A DNA stretch of 64,000 nucleotides from Verrucomicrobiaceae bacterium (lineage in GTDB: Bacteria > Verrucomicrobiota > Verrucomicrobiia > Verrucomicrobiales > Verrucomicrobiaceae), in NCBI GenBank assembly GCA_947440575.1, contig CANETF010000004.1, positions 1-64,000 on the forward strand. Reading direction: 5' to 3'. The notes beneath the pieces are model-generated. The model worked only from the letters and a program-made list of their open reading frames with translations, searched no databases and was not told the origin of the DNA. The first letter of the stretch is position 1. Each line of letters starts with the position of its first letter. Below, piece after piece: positions 36,720-44,491 of this stretch. The translations under genes and the position numbers were made by a program.

Positions 36720-39700
36720 TCACTGAGTCACCACCTTGATGCGAACAAACTTCTTTGCAGCGCTGCTCATAGCGGGAAGGATACGCACAGTCACTGTCTC
36801 TGTGATGCCGTCAGGATTGGCGATGATACTGACGAGTTCGGAGGTAAGTCCAGAAGATGGCCAGGCGGTCAGATCGTCACTGATCTCGACGGTATAAACA
36901 AGATCGAGCGCTCCGATACGCCTCGGATAGCTGACTTCGAGATACTTCAAGCCATCGCCAGCTTTGGTAATGGCGACTCCTTGGAAAGGATCGACATCAT
37001 TTGTCTGCGGACTGGTGTTGAAGGCATACTCCAGCAGGTTGCTCCGGCCATCTTTGTCGATGTCGCCAAGTGGGCCGTTGATCACAGCATTGCTGTTGGG
37101 GTCGATACCGTTGGCGATTTTCCACGCATCGGGAACGCCGTCGTTTTGGATGCTGACGGGCTTGAGGACGGTGAGCTCGCCTGCGGCACTGGTCACGGAG
37201 CCGTTGGTGCTGCTGACGATCACGTCGTAGTTCGCGGTGTGGGTGCTGTTGGCGTTCGTGAGAGTGAGCGTGGCCATGAAGACGCCGTTCACGTTGACGC
37301 CGTTGTCGGTGATTTGGTAATAGCTGGTCGCGCCGCTGATCGGTGTGCCGTTCTTCCGCCATTGCACGCTGGGGACTTTGCCATAGCTGGTGAAGGGTGC
37401 GTAAAGAGTGATGCTGCTGCCCTGTTGCACGCTCTGCGTCTGCGGTGCCTCCCCAATGTGGGGCGGGTAGTTCTCGGGCGTGATATTGGTGATGGAGGTC
37501 GTGAGTGTGGTGATGATCGTGGCATACGCGGCATTGGCGGCGAGGTCGGTGGTCTCATACGGATCATCCGTCATGTTGAAGAGCTCGTTCGTCACAGGCG
37601 GGCCTTTGGTGCGGATGAGTTTGAACATCTTGCTGCCGCCGAGGACGGGATCGGTGAAGGTGTTGAGTGCGGCGGGTTTCGCTACGGAGGTCACGAGCGT
37701 CGATGGACGCTGCACACCATCTGGATTGCCGCTGTTGATGGAAAGCAGCGCGGGCCAGAGGTTCAGGCCATCAAACGACTTGGTATTCTGTGCGGTAACG
37801 CCGGTGGCAGCGCAGAGTGTGGGGAAGATGTCGCCTACCCAGACATACTGATTGCTGATGACGTTGGTCGCCAGCACGCCGGGCCAGCGGATGGAGGCTG
37901 GCGTGTGGATGTTGCCGCCGTCGTAGCTGTCCTGATTTTTGGTGCCGCGCAGGGGATCATTGATGGAGCCGGTGGGTTCGTTACCGCCGTTGTCGCTCAT
38001 GAAGACGACGATGGTGTTGTTGGCGATCCCGGCTGTATCCAATGCGCCGAGCACGCGGCCCATGGCGACATCCATGCAGTCCACAGCGGCACAGAGCGTG
38101 CGGCGTGCGGTATCTGTGACACCGAGGTTTTGATACTTGGTGATGTAGCTCTGCGGTGCGGAGACGCCTGCATGGACGGCATTGAAAGCGAGGTAGAGCA
38201 GGATGGGCTTCGACGGATCGCGATTCTGAATGAGCGAGACCGCTTTGTCGGCAAGCAGGTCGGTGGAGTGTCCGCCATTGCCTTGCAGGTCGGTCGTTTC
38301 GTTCTGCGTGACGCCATTAAGCCACCAATCGACGGCCGTGTTGAGACCGGGATCGTTCGTTCGATGCGTGAAGTAACCAATGGCACCGCCATACTGGCCG
38401 TAGTGGATGTCCCAACCGCGATTGTGCGGCAGGTAGGCATCACTCTCCTGCTTCACGGTGAATGTCGTGCCATTGAGCGTGGTGGTATTGATGTTGTTTG
38501 CCCAGCCTCCGATGTGCCACTTGCCGCACATGTAGGTCTGGTAGCCAGCGGCTTTGAAAGTCTGCGGCATGAGGTGCTCGCTGAGGTCCAGACCGCGATT
38601 GTTGCCGGTAGCGGTACGGATGGTATTTCGACCGGTGAGCAGGCATGAGCGGGTGACGCTGCACACCGGTGTGGCGTAGAACTTTTCCAAGCGAATGCCA
38701 TTCGTCAGGAAACCATCCATGTTGGGTGTCTGAATCGGCACTTGACCAGCGGCGGTGTGATAGCCGACATCGCCCCAACCCTGATCGTCGGTGAGAATGA
38801 TGACGACGTTCGGTGGGGTGGAAAAGGCGCTGGACGTATAGCTGCCCGCATTGGTGATCGTCATTGTCTGACCATTACTGTCCGTCGCAGTCATGGAATA
38901 GGTGATCGTGGTGCCTGAGGCTTGCGCTGGGATTTGGGCCGTGAAGGTGCCGCCATTCGCAGGGCCGCTCATCGTCACCGGAGTCGGCGCTGAACCGGAT
39001 GTCGTGACGACCACGATGTCATCAATGTTCACCGTCGAGCCTGTCGGACCGCCGACACCATTGCCGACAAAGCCGAATCGCATTTTCAGCGTGCTGGTCA
39101 GATCGGTTGCAAGGAGATTGTAATGATAGAGCTGATAGCCATGGACGCTGCCAGTGAACTCCGACACCCGTTCGGTAAACGTCGTGCCGTTCGGCGCGAG
39201 TTGGAAAGACCAACCGTTTGTGCCCGTGAGGCCAACCGAGCGCACCCAGAACTCGACATAGTTCGTGGTCGTCGATCCGCTGGTGAAGGTACCCGTGGCA
39301 TTAATCGCATTCGTCGTCGTGATCATCGTGCGAGTGGGATCGGTGGAGGTCGCTGAGCCCTTGCCCAAGGCCACGCCGCAACTGCCCGTGATCCCCGTCG
39401 TGTGATTCGAAGTCCCCGCCGTCTGCTTGATATTGCCCGCGCCATCCTGCGAGTTCACCGTCCACGGAGACGTTGCCCCCGTGCCATCCCAACCGCCTGT
39501 TGCGGTGGCCGTAGTGGCCATCGGTTCATTAAAGATGGTGGACGTGGTCTGCGCTCCGGTGCTGTAGGTCAAAGTGGCGCTGGTGATCGTAGCACCACTG
39601 GCGGGTGTGATCATGGCGCTGATCGTCGTGGCTGCGGTGGTTGGCACGGTGGGTGTTGTCGAAATGGACGCGATAGTCGGAGCGGGAACCGCACCCGTGC

Positions 39701-42170
39701 CAGTGAGAGCGATGTCAAAAGCCGCGCCTACGCTGCTGTCACTGCTGGCGATGTGAATCGCGGCGGTTTTGGCTCCTTCACTGCTTGCATTGAACTGCAC
39801 GGTAAAGGTCGTGCTCGCACTCGCCGCGAGCGAGTTGGCTGGTGATGATGTGACTGTGAAAAGGCTGCCGTTTGTGCCATCAATCGTCAAGGCACCGATT
39901 GTCAACGTCGTGGCACCAGAGTTCGTGATGGTGAAAGTTTTCGTTGTGGTGCTGCCTACATTTACGCTGCTGAAGTTCACTGTGCTGATTCCATCGGTGA
40001 GTGTTGCACTGTTTTGCATGACGACGATTTGTGTCGGAGCAATGACCGGAGCCTCGCGCACGGCAAACGCTGGATAGGTGGAAGCATAAGGCTCGTAGCT
40101 GGTGATGCCCTGTTGGTTGCGCGAAGGTGTCGAAGTGGTCGTGACACCAAAATCAACCAGCCAGGCTTGTGTTGGCGTGCCGGACTTCACCGAGGTCGAG
40201 GACCAATAGGCGGTTCCAGTCACAGCGGGGAAGAGCACGCGATTGATGCACGGATTCGTGGTCGCCGCCGATGAAGTGGCCTTTGGGATGTCTTGCAGCG
40301 ATTGCAGCTCTTTAATGTTAGGCAGACGCCAGTCGCTGTATCCTGCGGTGGTGAGCCCTTCGGCATAAGTCAGCGCACTCGTCCATGTTTGTGCCGATGA
40401 TGGCACCTGTGTCCACATAAGGCCCGTGTCGAGGTCGGTGACGGTGCCATCGTTGTTATTGACGTAATGATGACCCGTTGTGGGCTTTGTGCCGCGCACA
40501 TAACGTGCATGAAAGCGCAGCGTACCGCCTGCGCTGATCGTGGACGTTTTTGGGTGGGGCCCGAGACCGCCGCCGGTGTTGGTGCTCCAGACCTTGGTGT
40601 TGTCGCCATAAAATAGATCACTGGTCCAGAAGTAGCCTGGCGTGCCACCCGCGTTATTGATGAAGTAGGTGCTGTTCAGCGCGGGATTGCGCTCGTGATC
40701 GAGAATGCAGAAGGCTTCCTGCGCCGTGGGCAGACGCCAATCGGAATAACCCGCGAGATTCAACGACGTGGCACCCGTGCGTGCCGTGTCCCAGGTCATT
40801 TCGCCGCTGTCGGTCTTTTGCCACATGAGCCCTGTATTGTTGTCCGTCACGGTTCCATTGCCATTGTCGGTGAAGGATGGTGCATTGCGCGTGTAGTCGC
40901 TGTCTTCGCCAAATGTGGCCGTGGCGCTTAGCGTTTGGCCGGTGTCCGGCAGCTTGGCCATGCTCCAAGGTGCCACGGGATAATAGCTAAAACGAGAAGC
41001 GTTCGTGTAAGTCGCGTTCACCGTTCCCGTGGGGCTCTGAGTACTTTCAGCCACAGTGTGAGCGATGCGATCAATCGTATAGCTTACATTGTAAGTCGTG
41101 CCGCTTAGAGTATAAGACAGCACGTACGAATCGGGTGCTGGACGCGTGAACCCCGAGATCAAGGCGCCAGCCAAAGGCGATCCTGCAGGTGAAATCGAAC
41201 TTGCCGTCGGCTGTGGATCAATCTGCCCACCATAATTAACGACGGCACCGTGCATGGCGTTCATGAGGTAAGGCGACAAGGGCGTCCATTTTGCTGTGCC
41301 CGAATTGTAAGTGCCGCGAGCATGGTAGTGATAACCCCATGCTCCATGATTATGCCCGCCATCCGTATCCAAAGCCTGCTGAGCACTGCCATCTGGCTCA
41401 ACATAACCGTAGATTGGATAACCATCTAACGCCCAAGCACACGGCTTGTCCGGCGTCAGCACACTATACAAATGGGTCGGCGCGATGTGATAGTGATAAT
41501 CATCCGCGCGACCGCAGTGACCACCGTAAGCATCCAGTTCGCCTATGGCTTGCGAGAACTGACCCGTGTTATTGCGTGGATTGAAGATTGGAATGCCATT
41601 GGCACCCAAAGCCACTGCACCGCGAAGAAAATTTCCCGTCAGTGAGATTGGCGATGCCGCAGCCACTGGCACAAGAGGAATCTTCCACACATTCTGCTGT
41701 CCATAACCCAGCGATCCCGTGTCTGTCTCAGGATTCGTGACATTGCTGAAATAGCCCACTGGAATCGGCAACTGCTGCTGCCATGCTGTAATCCCGACCA
41801 TTGGCGTCGGCATCAGCGTTGCATCAGGAAACGAGTCTCCCTCCACATAAAAATAATTGGCGTCGTTATAAACTCGAACGCCTGGTTTGAACGGTTCAAA
41901 CGAAGAAAACATCAGCGCCACATTGCCTGTGCCAGGAACGGTCGCCGAATAAGCAAACATCGCTGCAATATCGAATGCACCCAGCGCCGCCACCTGCGTC
42001 GGCTTCGCCACCACTGGCTCCTTCTTCGCCAATGCCATGCGCTTTGCCATGAACTCATCCGCGATGTGCTTCCGCAGCATCTCCTTGTCCATCGGAAGCC
42101 CGCTGGATTCCGTGGTGTGAGCATGCAGCACCAGCGGCGCGAGGCAGAGAAGGGCAACAAAAGGTTTCAT
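36720..42170 (-). CDS. Giant YHYH / double DUF1566 / sulfatase fusion protein, secreted
   Basis: 1816 residues from the ATG at 42170, which starts a signal peptide (about 1-17). An in-frame ATG at 42188 would add six residues, but the conserved upstream motif is spaced correctly for 42170. Order of parts: YHYH domain (about 110-330; DDYHYH 223-228, WGYHYH 278-283); two DUF1566/Lcl-type domains (about 430-560 and 570-705; each with TVTDxxTGLMW and YSDWRLP); a Hydin/ASPM-like beta domain (about 715-826); beta-rich linkers with a laminin-G-like segment; a sulfatase domain (about 1115-1500); an Ig-like module; and a C-terminal anchor-like region. The sulfatase signature is C-S-V-T-R at Cys1170, so the Pro of C-x-P-x-R is replaced by Val. 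The other metal site, FMSDNGGNEPTGS, is intact. Whether it is matured to formylglycine is open. Confidence 0.85.
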   Translation of the reverse strand: MKPFVALLCLAPLVLHAHTTESSGLPMDKEMLRKHIADEFMAKRMALAKKEPVVAKPTQVAALGAFDIAAMFAYSATVPGTGNVALMFSSFEPFKPGVRVYNDANYFYVEGDSFPDATLMPTPMVGITAWQQQLPIPVGYFSNVTNPETDTGSLGYGQQNVWKIPLVPVAAASPISLTGNFLRGAVALGANGIPIFNPRNNTGQFSQAIGELDAYGGHCGRADDYHYHIAPTHLYSVLTPDKPCAWALDGYPIYGYVEPDGSAQQALDTDGGHNHGAWGYHYHARGTYNSGTAKWTPLSPYLMNAMHGAVVNYGGQIDPQPTASSISPAGSPLAGALISGFTRPAPDSYVLSYTLSGTTYNVSYTIDRIAHTVAESTQSPTGTVNATYTNASRFSYYPVAPWSMAKLPDTGQTLSATATFGEDSDYTRNAPSFTDNGNGTVTDNNTGLMWQKTDSGEMTWDTARTGATSLNLAGYSDWRLPTAQEAFCILDHERNPALNSTYFINNAGGTPGYFWTSDLFYGDNTKVWSTNTGGGLGPHPKTSTISAGGTLRFHARYVRGTKPTTGHHYVNNNDGTVTDLDTGLMWTQVPSSAQTWTSALTYAEGLTTAGYSDWRLPNIKELQSLQDIPKATSSAATTNPCINRVLFPAVTGTAYWSSTSVKSGTPTQAWLVDFGVTTTSTPSRNQQGITSYEPYASTYPAFAVREAPVIAPTQIVVMQNSATLTDGISTVNFSSVNVGSTTTKTFTITNSGATTLTIGALTIDGTNGSLFTVTSSPANSLAASASTTFTVQFNASSEGAKTAAIHIASSDSSVGAAFDIALTGTGAVPAPTIASISTTPTVPTTAATTISAMITPASGATITSATLTYSTGAQTTSTIFNEPMATTATATGGWDGTGATSPWTVNSQDGAGNIKQTAGTSNHTTGITGSCGVALGKGSATSTDPTRTMITTTNAINATGTFTSGSTTTNYVEFWVRSVGLTGTNGWSFQLAPNGTTFTERVSEFTGSVHGYQLYHYNLLATDLTSTLKMRFGFVGNGVGGPTGSTVNIDDIVVVTTSGSAPTPVTMSGPANGGTFTAQIPAQASGTTITYSMTATDSNGQTMTITNAGSYTSSAFSTPPNVVIILTDDQGWGDVGYHTAAGQVPIQTPNMDGFLTNGIRLEKFYATPVCSVTRSCLLTGRNTIRTATGNNRGLDLSEHLMPQTFKAAGYQTYMCGKWHIGGWANNINTTTLNGTTFTVKQESDAYLPHNRGWDIHYGQYGGAIGYFTHRTNDPGLNTAVDWWLNGVTQNETTDLQGNGGHSTDLLADKAVSLIQNRDPSKPILLYLAFNAVHAGVSAPQSYITKYQNLGVTDTARRTLCAAVDCMDVAMGRVLGALDTAGIANNTIVVFMSDNGGNEPTGSINDPLRGTKNQDSYDGGNIHTPASIRWPGVLATNVISNQYVWVGDIFPTLCAATGVTAQNTKSFDGLNLWPALLSINSGNPDGVQRPSTLVTSVAKPAALNTFTDPVLGGSKMFKLIRTKGPPVTNELFNMTDDPYETTDLAANAAYATIITTLTTSITNITPENYPPHIGEAPQTQSVQQGSSITLYAPFTSYGKVPSVQWRKNGTPISGATSYYQITDNGVNVNGVFMATLTLTNANSTHTANYDVIVSSTNGSVTSAAGELTVLKPVSIQNDGVPDAWKIANGIDPNSNAVINGPLGDIDKDGRSNLLEYAFNTSPQTNDVDPFQGVAITKAGDGLKYLEVSYPRRIGALDLVYTVEISDDLTAWPSSGLTSELVSIIANPDGITETVTVRILPAMSSAAKKFVRIKVVTQ

Positions 42171-42224
42171 GGCTACCCCATGCTGCAAACCCAGTGTCAG
42201 TCCCTCTTCACCAAGCCGAGGCAG

Positions 42225-42243
42225 AATTGTCGGATTTGTGTAA
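42225..42243 (-). promoter_or_regulatory. Conserved upstream motif, copy 2 (YHYH/sulfatase gene)
   Basis: On the minus strand the motif reads TTACACAAATCCGACAATT, with ACAAAT and ACAATT 9 bp apart. It lies 55 bp from the ATG at 42170 and 78 bp from the divergent response-regulator ATG at 42321. It matches the copy at 36686-36704 in sequence and spacing. It is probably a regulator site or part of a promoter; the protein that binds is not known. Confidence 0.55.
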
Positions 42244-42247
42244 AGAG

Positions 42248-42311
42248 TGATGCAGGCATTCCTGTCTGCACGAACTTCCGTGCAGACTTGCAGACAGGAA
42301 TGTCTGCATCA
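42248..42311. repeat. Long REP-like palindrome upstream of response regulator
   Basis: Two 23-nt arms (42248-42270 and 42289-42311), identical after inversion at 22 of 23 positions, surround an 18-nt loop. The right arm ends 9 nt before the ATG of the response regulator. In RNA this would form a very stable hairpin across the ribosome-binding region. The left arm shares GATGCAGGCATTC with the sequence next to motif copy 1 (36709-36721), so pieces of the same repeat may be elsewhere. Confidence 0.6.
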
Positions 42312-42320
42312 CACTCATCC

Positions 42321-43019
42321 ATGCGCCTCCTCATCATCGACGACGACATCGAACTCTGCCAACTCGTGGCAGATTACCTCAAGCCCATGGGCTTCGAGGT
42401 CGAAATGGAGCACGATGGAGAGCACGGAGCCGAGCGAGCCACTTCCAAGCCATGGTCCGCGGTCATCCTCGACGTCATGATGCCCGGTTGCGATGGCTTC
42501 GAAGTCCTCCGCCGCATCCGCGCGAAGTCCAAAGTGCCCGTCATGATGCTCACCGGCCGCGGCGAGGAGGTGGACCGCATCGTAGGCCTCGAACTCGGCG
42601 CCGACGACTACCTGCCGAAGACCTTTTCCTCCCGCGAACTCCTCGCCCGCCTCCGCGCCGTGCTGCGACGCACCGGCTGGATTGCCGAAACCTCGCCACA
42701 GGCTCCCATCAAAGAGCTCGTCATCAGCGAGCTCCGCATAAATCCCGAAACCCACGACGTCGTCCTCGGCGACCAGCCTGTACAGCTCACGCCTGCCGAA
42801 TTTGGCCTTCTGCTCTCGCTCGCCAAGGCACACGGTCGAGTCAAAACCCGCGAGCAACTCATCGAAGAAGTCGCCGACCGCGAATGGGATGTCTTCGACC
42901 GCGCCATCGACATGCACATCTCCACGCTGCGCAAAAAACTCGGCGATGACCCGAAAGAACCGCGCTTCATCAAAACCGTGCGCGGCTACGGCTACCAACT
43001 CGTGACTCCTGGACGATGA
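42321..43019 (+). CDS. OmpR-family response regulator (CpxR-like)
   Basis: 232 residues from the ATG at 42321, where the receiver domain begins directly (MRLLIIDDDIELC); a longer reading from 42066 would run through the palindrome and is unlikely. The phosphoacceptor is Asp51 in ILDVMMPGCDGF, with Thr in MLTGRGEE and Lys in DDYLPKTFSSREL. The residue after this Lys is Thr instead of the usual Pro. The winged helix has LTPAEFGLLLSLAKAHGRVKTREQLIEEV and ends VRGYGYQLV. It overlaps the kinase start (ATGA) and is divergent from the giant YHYH/sulfatase gene, its most likely target. Confidence 0.94.
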   Translation: MRLLIIDDDIELCQLVADYLKPMGFEVEMEHDGEHGAERATSKPWSAVILDVMMPGCDGFEVLRRIRAKSKVPVMMLTGRGEEVDRIVGLELGADDYLPKTFSSRELLARLRAVLRRTGWIAETSPQAPIKELVISELRINPETHDVVLGDQPVQLTPAEFGLLLSLAKAHGRVKTREQLIEEVADREWDVFDRAIDMHISTLRKKLGDDPKEPRFIKTVRGYGYQLVTPGR

Positions 43020-44479
43020 GCCGCATTCGCCTCCCGCTCTACGGCAAGATCCTCTCGTGGTTCGCCTTGAACCTCGCTGTGCTGGCGCTGCTCTTCTTCT
43101 TTTTCCTCAAAGCACAATTCCGCCTCGGTCTCGACTGGATGCTCTCCGGCGAACCCGGCGACCGCATCTCCGCCATCGGCGAAACCATCACCTTCGAGTT
43201 CTCCCGCCTTGCTGAAAACGAATGGCCCGACCGCTTAACCGACTACGATCAAAAACACGGCGTCACCTTCGGCCTCTTCAACAACCAGGGTCAGCAGGTC
43301 TTTGGCAAAAACATCACCCCACCAGCCGAGGTCATGCCGCGGCTCATCGACCGTCGTCCGCCCGGCGAGCAATTCAACCGCCGCCAGCCCGGCCCCGTCT
43401 CCAAACGCCCCGCCGACGCGCCACCGAAGCCGCGCTTCATGCTCCGCGCCGGCACACCAGCCCGCTACTGGGCCGGTGTGCATCTCGACCTCGTTCCGCA
43501 GGGCGGGCATCCGCTCACCCTCGTCATGGTCTCCGACAGCATCAGCGGCGGCGGCCTCTTTTTCGACCTCTGGCCCTGGCTCGGCCTCGCCTGTGCCGCG
43601 CTCGTGGTCTCTGCGCTGCTCTGGATGCCCTTCGTTCGCGGCATCACCGGCTTCATTGGCACACTCAACACCGCCGCCGGCCACATCGCGCATGGTAAAT
43701 TCAACGAACGCATCGAAAAGAAACGCAGCGATGAGCTCGGCGAACTCTCCAACTCCGTGAACGCCATGGCCGCGCAGCTCGGCGACTACATGCGCGAGCA
43801 AAAGCGCATCACCGCCGATGTCGCACACGAACTCTGCAGCCCCATCGCGAGAATGCAGATGGCCCTCGGTGTCGTCGAGCAACGCAGCACTCCCGAACAG
43901 GCCACCTACCTGCAAAAACTCGACCGCGAACTCCAGCACATGGCGAAGCTCGTCGAGGAAGTGCTAGCCTTCACCAGAGCCGAAACCATCCCCGACCGCG
44001 AAACTCCAGAAGACATCGATTTGCGCGAATTGCTCCAAAACATCCTCGCCCGCGAAGCCCCCGAAAACGGTATCAAACTTGAAATTGGCGACATCCAACT
44101 CCACAGCCTCCGAAACGCCCTCGACCGAGGTATCGGCAACATCGTCCGAAATGCCGTCCGCTACGCTAATGATGTCGAAATCACCGCCAAAGCCGAAAAC
44201 AGCCGAGTCACGTTACAAATCGCCGATCGCGGCCCCGGGGTGCCCGAAGAGACCGTCTCACGCCTCTTCGAACCCTTTTACCGCTCCGAAGCCGCCCGCG
44301 GTCGCACCACAGGCGGCAGCGGCCTCGGCCTAGCTATCACGAAGCGCTGCATCGAAGCCTGTGGTGGCACAGTCATCGCCCGAAACCGTCCCGGGGGCGG
44401 CCTGGAGGTGCAAATCACCCTTCAGATAGGGAATTTCAGCTCATTTTCTCCGGTTGTGCCCTTCGAAAATGGCGCTTAA
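43016..44479 (+). CDS. CpxA-like sensor histidine kinase
   Basis: 487 residues. Membrane helices at about 11-31 and 184-206 flank a periplasmic domain of about 150 residues rich in Pro and Arg. HAMP (about 207-260) is followed by HisKA with phospho-His271 in DVAHELCSPIARMQMALG, which resembles CpxA except that Cys replaces the usual Arg after HEL. The HATPase domain has GIGNIVRNAVRYAND, ADRGPGVPEE and TTGGSGLGLAITKR. It pairs with the upstream regulator. CpxA-type kinases generally monitor envelope state; the signal here is unknown. Confidence 0.94.
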   Translation: MSRIRLPLYGKILSWFALNLAVLALLFFFFLKAQFRLGLDWMLSGEPGDRISAIGETITFEFSRLAENEWPDRLTDYDQKHGVTFGLFNNQGQQVFGKNITPPAEVMPRLIDRRPPGEQFNRRQPGPVSKRPADAPPKPRFMLRAGTPARYWAGVHLDLVPQGGHPLTLVMVSDSISGGGLFFDLWPWLGLACAALVVSALLWMPFVRGITGFIGTLNTAAGHIAHGKFNERIEKKRSDELGELSNSVNAMAAQLGDYMREQKRITADVAHELCSPIARMQMALGVVEQRSTPEQATYLQKLDRELQHMAKLVEEVLAFTRAETIPDRETPEDIDLRELLQNILAREAPENGIKLEIGDIQLHSLRNALDRGIGNIVRNAVRYANDVEITAKAENSRVTLQIADRGPGVPEETVSRLFEPFYRSEAARGRTTGGSGLGLAITKRCIEACGGTVIARNRPGGGLEVQITLQIGNFSSFSPVVPFENGA

Positions 44480-44491
44480 CTGAGCGGCCCT

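Noticed and set aside
42066-42320. Longer N-terminus of the second response regulator (in-frame from 42066)
   Set aside because: The upstream codons run through the start of the divergent gene and the long palindrome, and the receiver domain begins exactly at the ATG at 42321.
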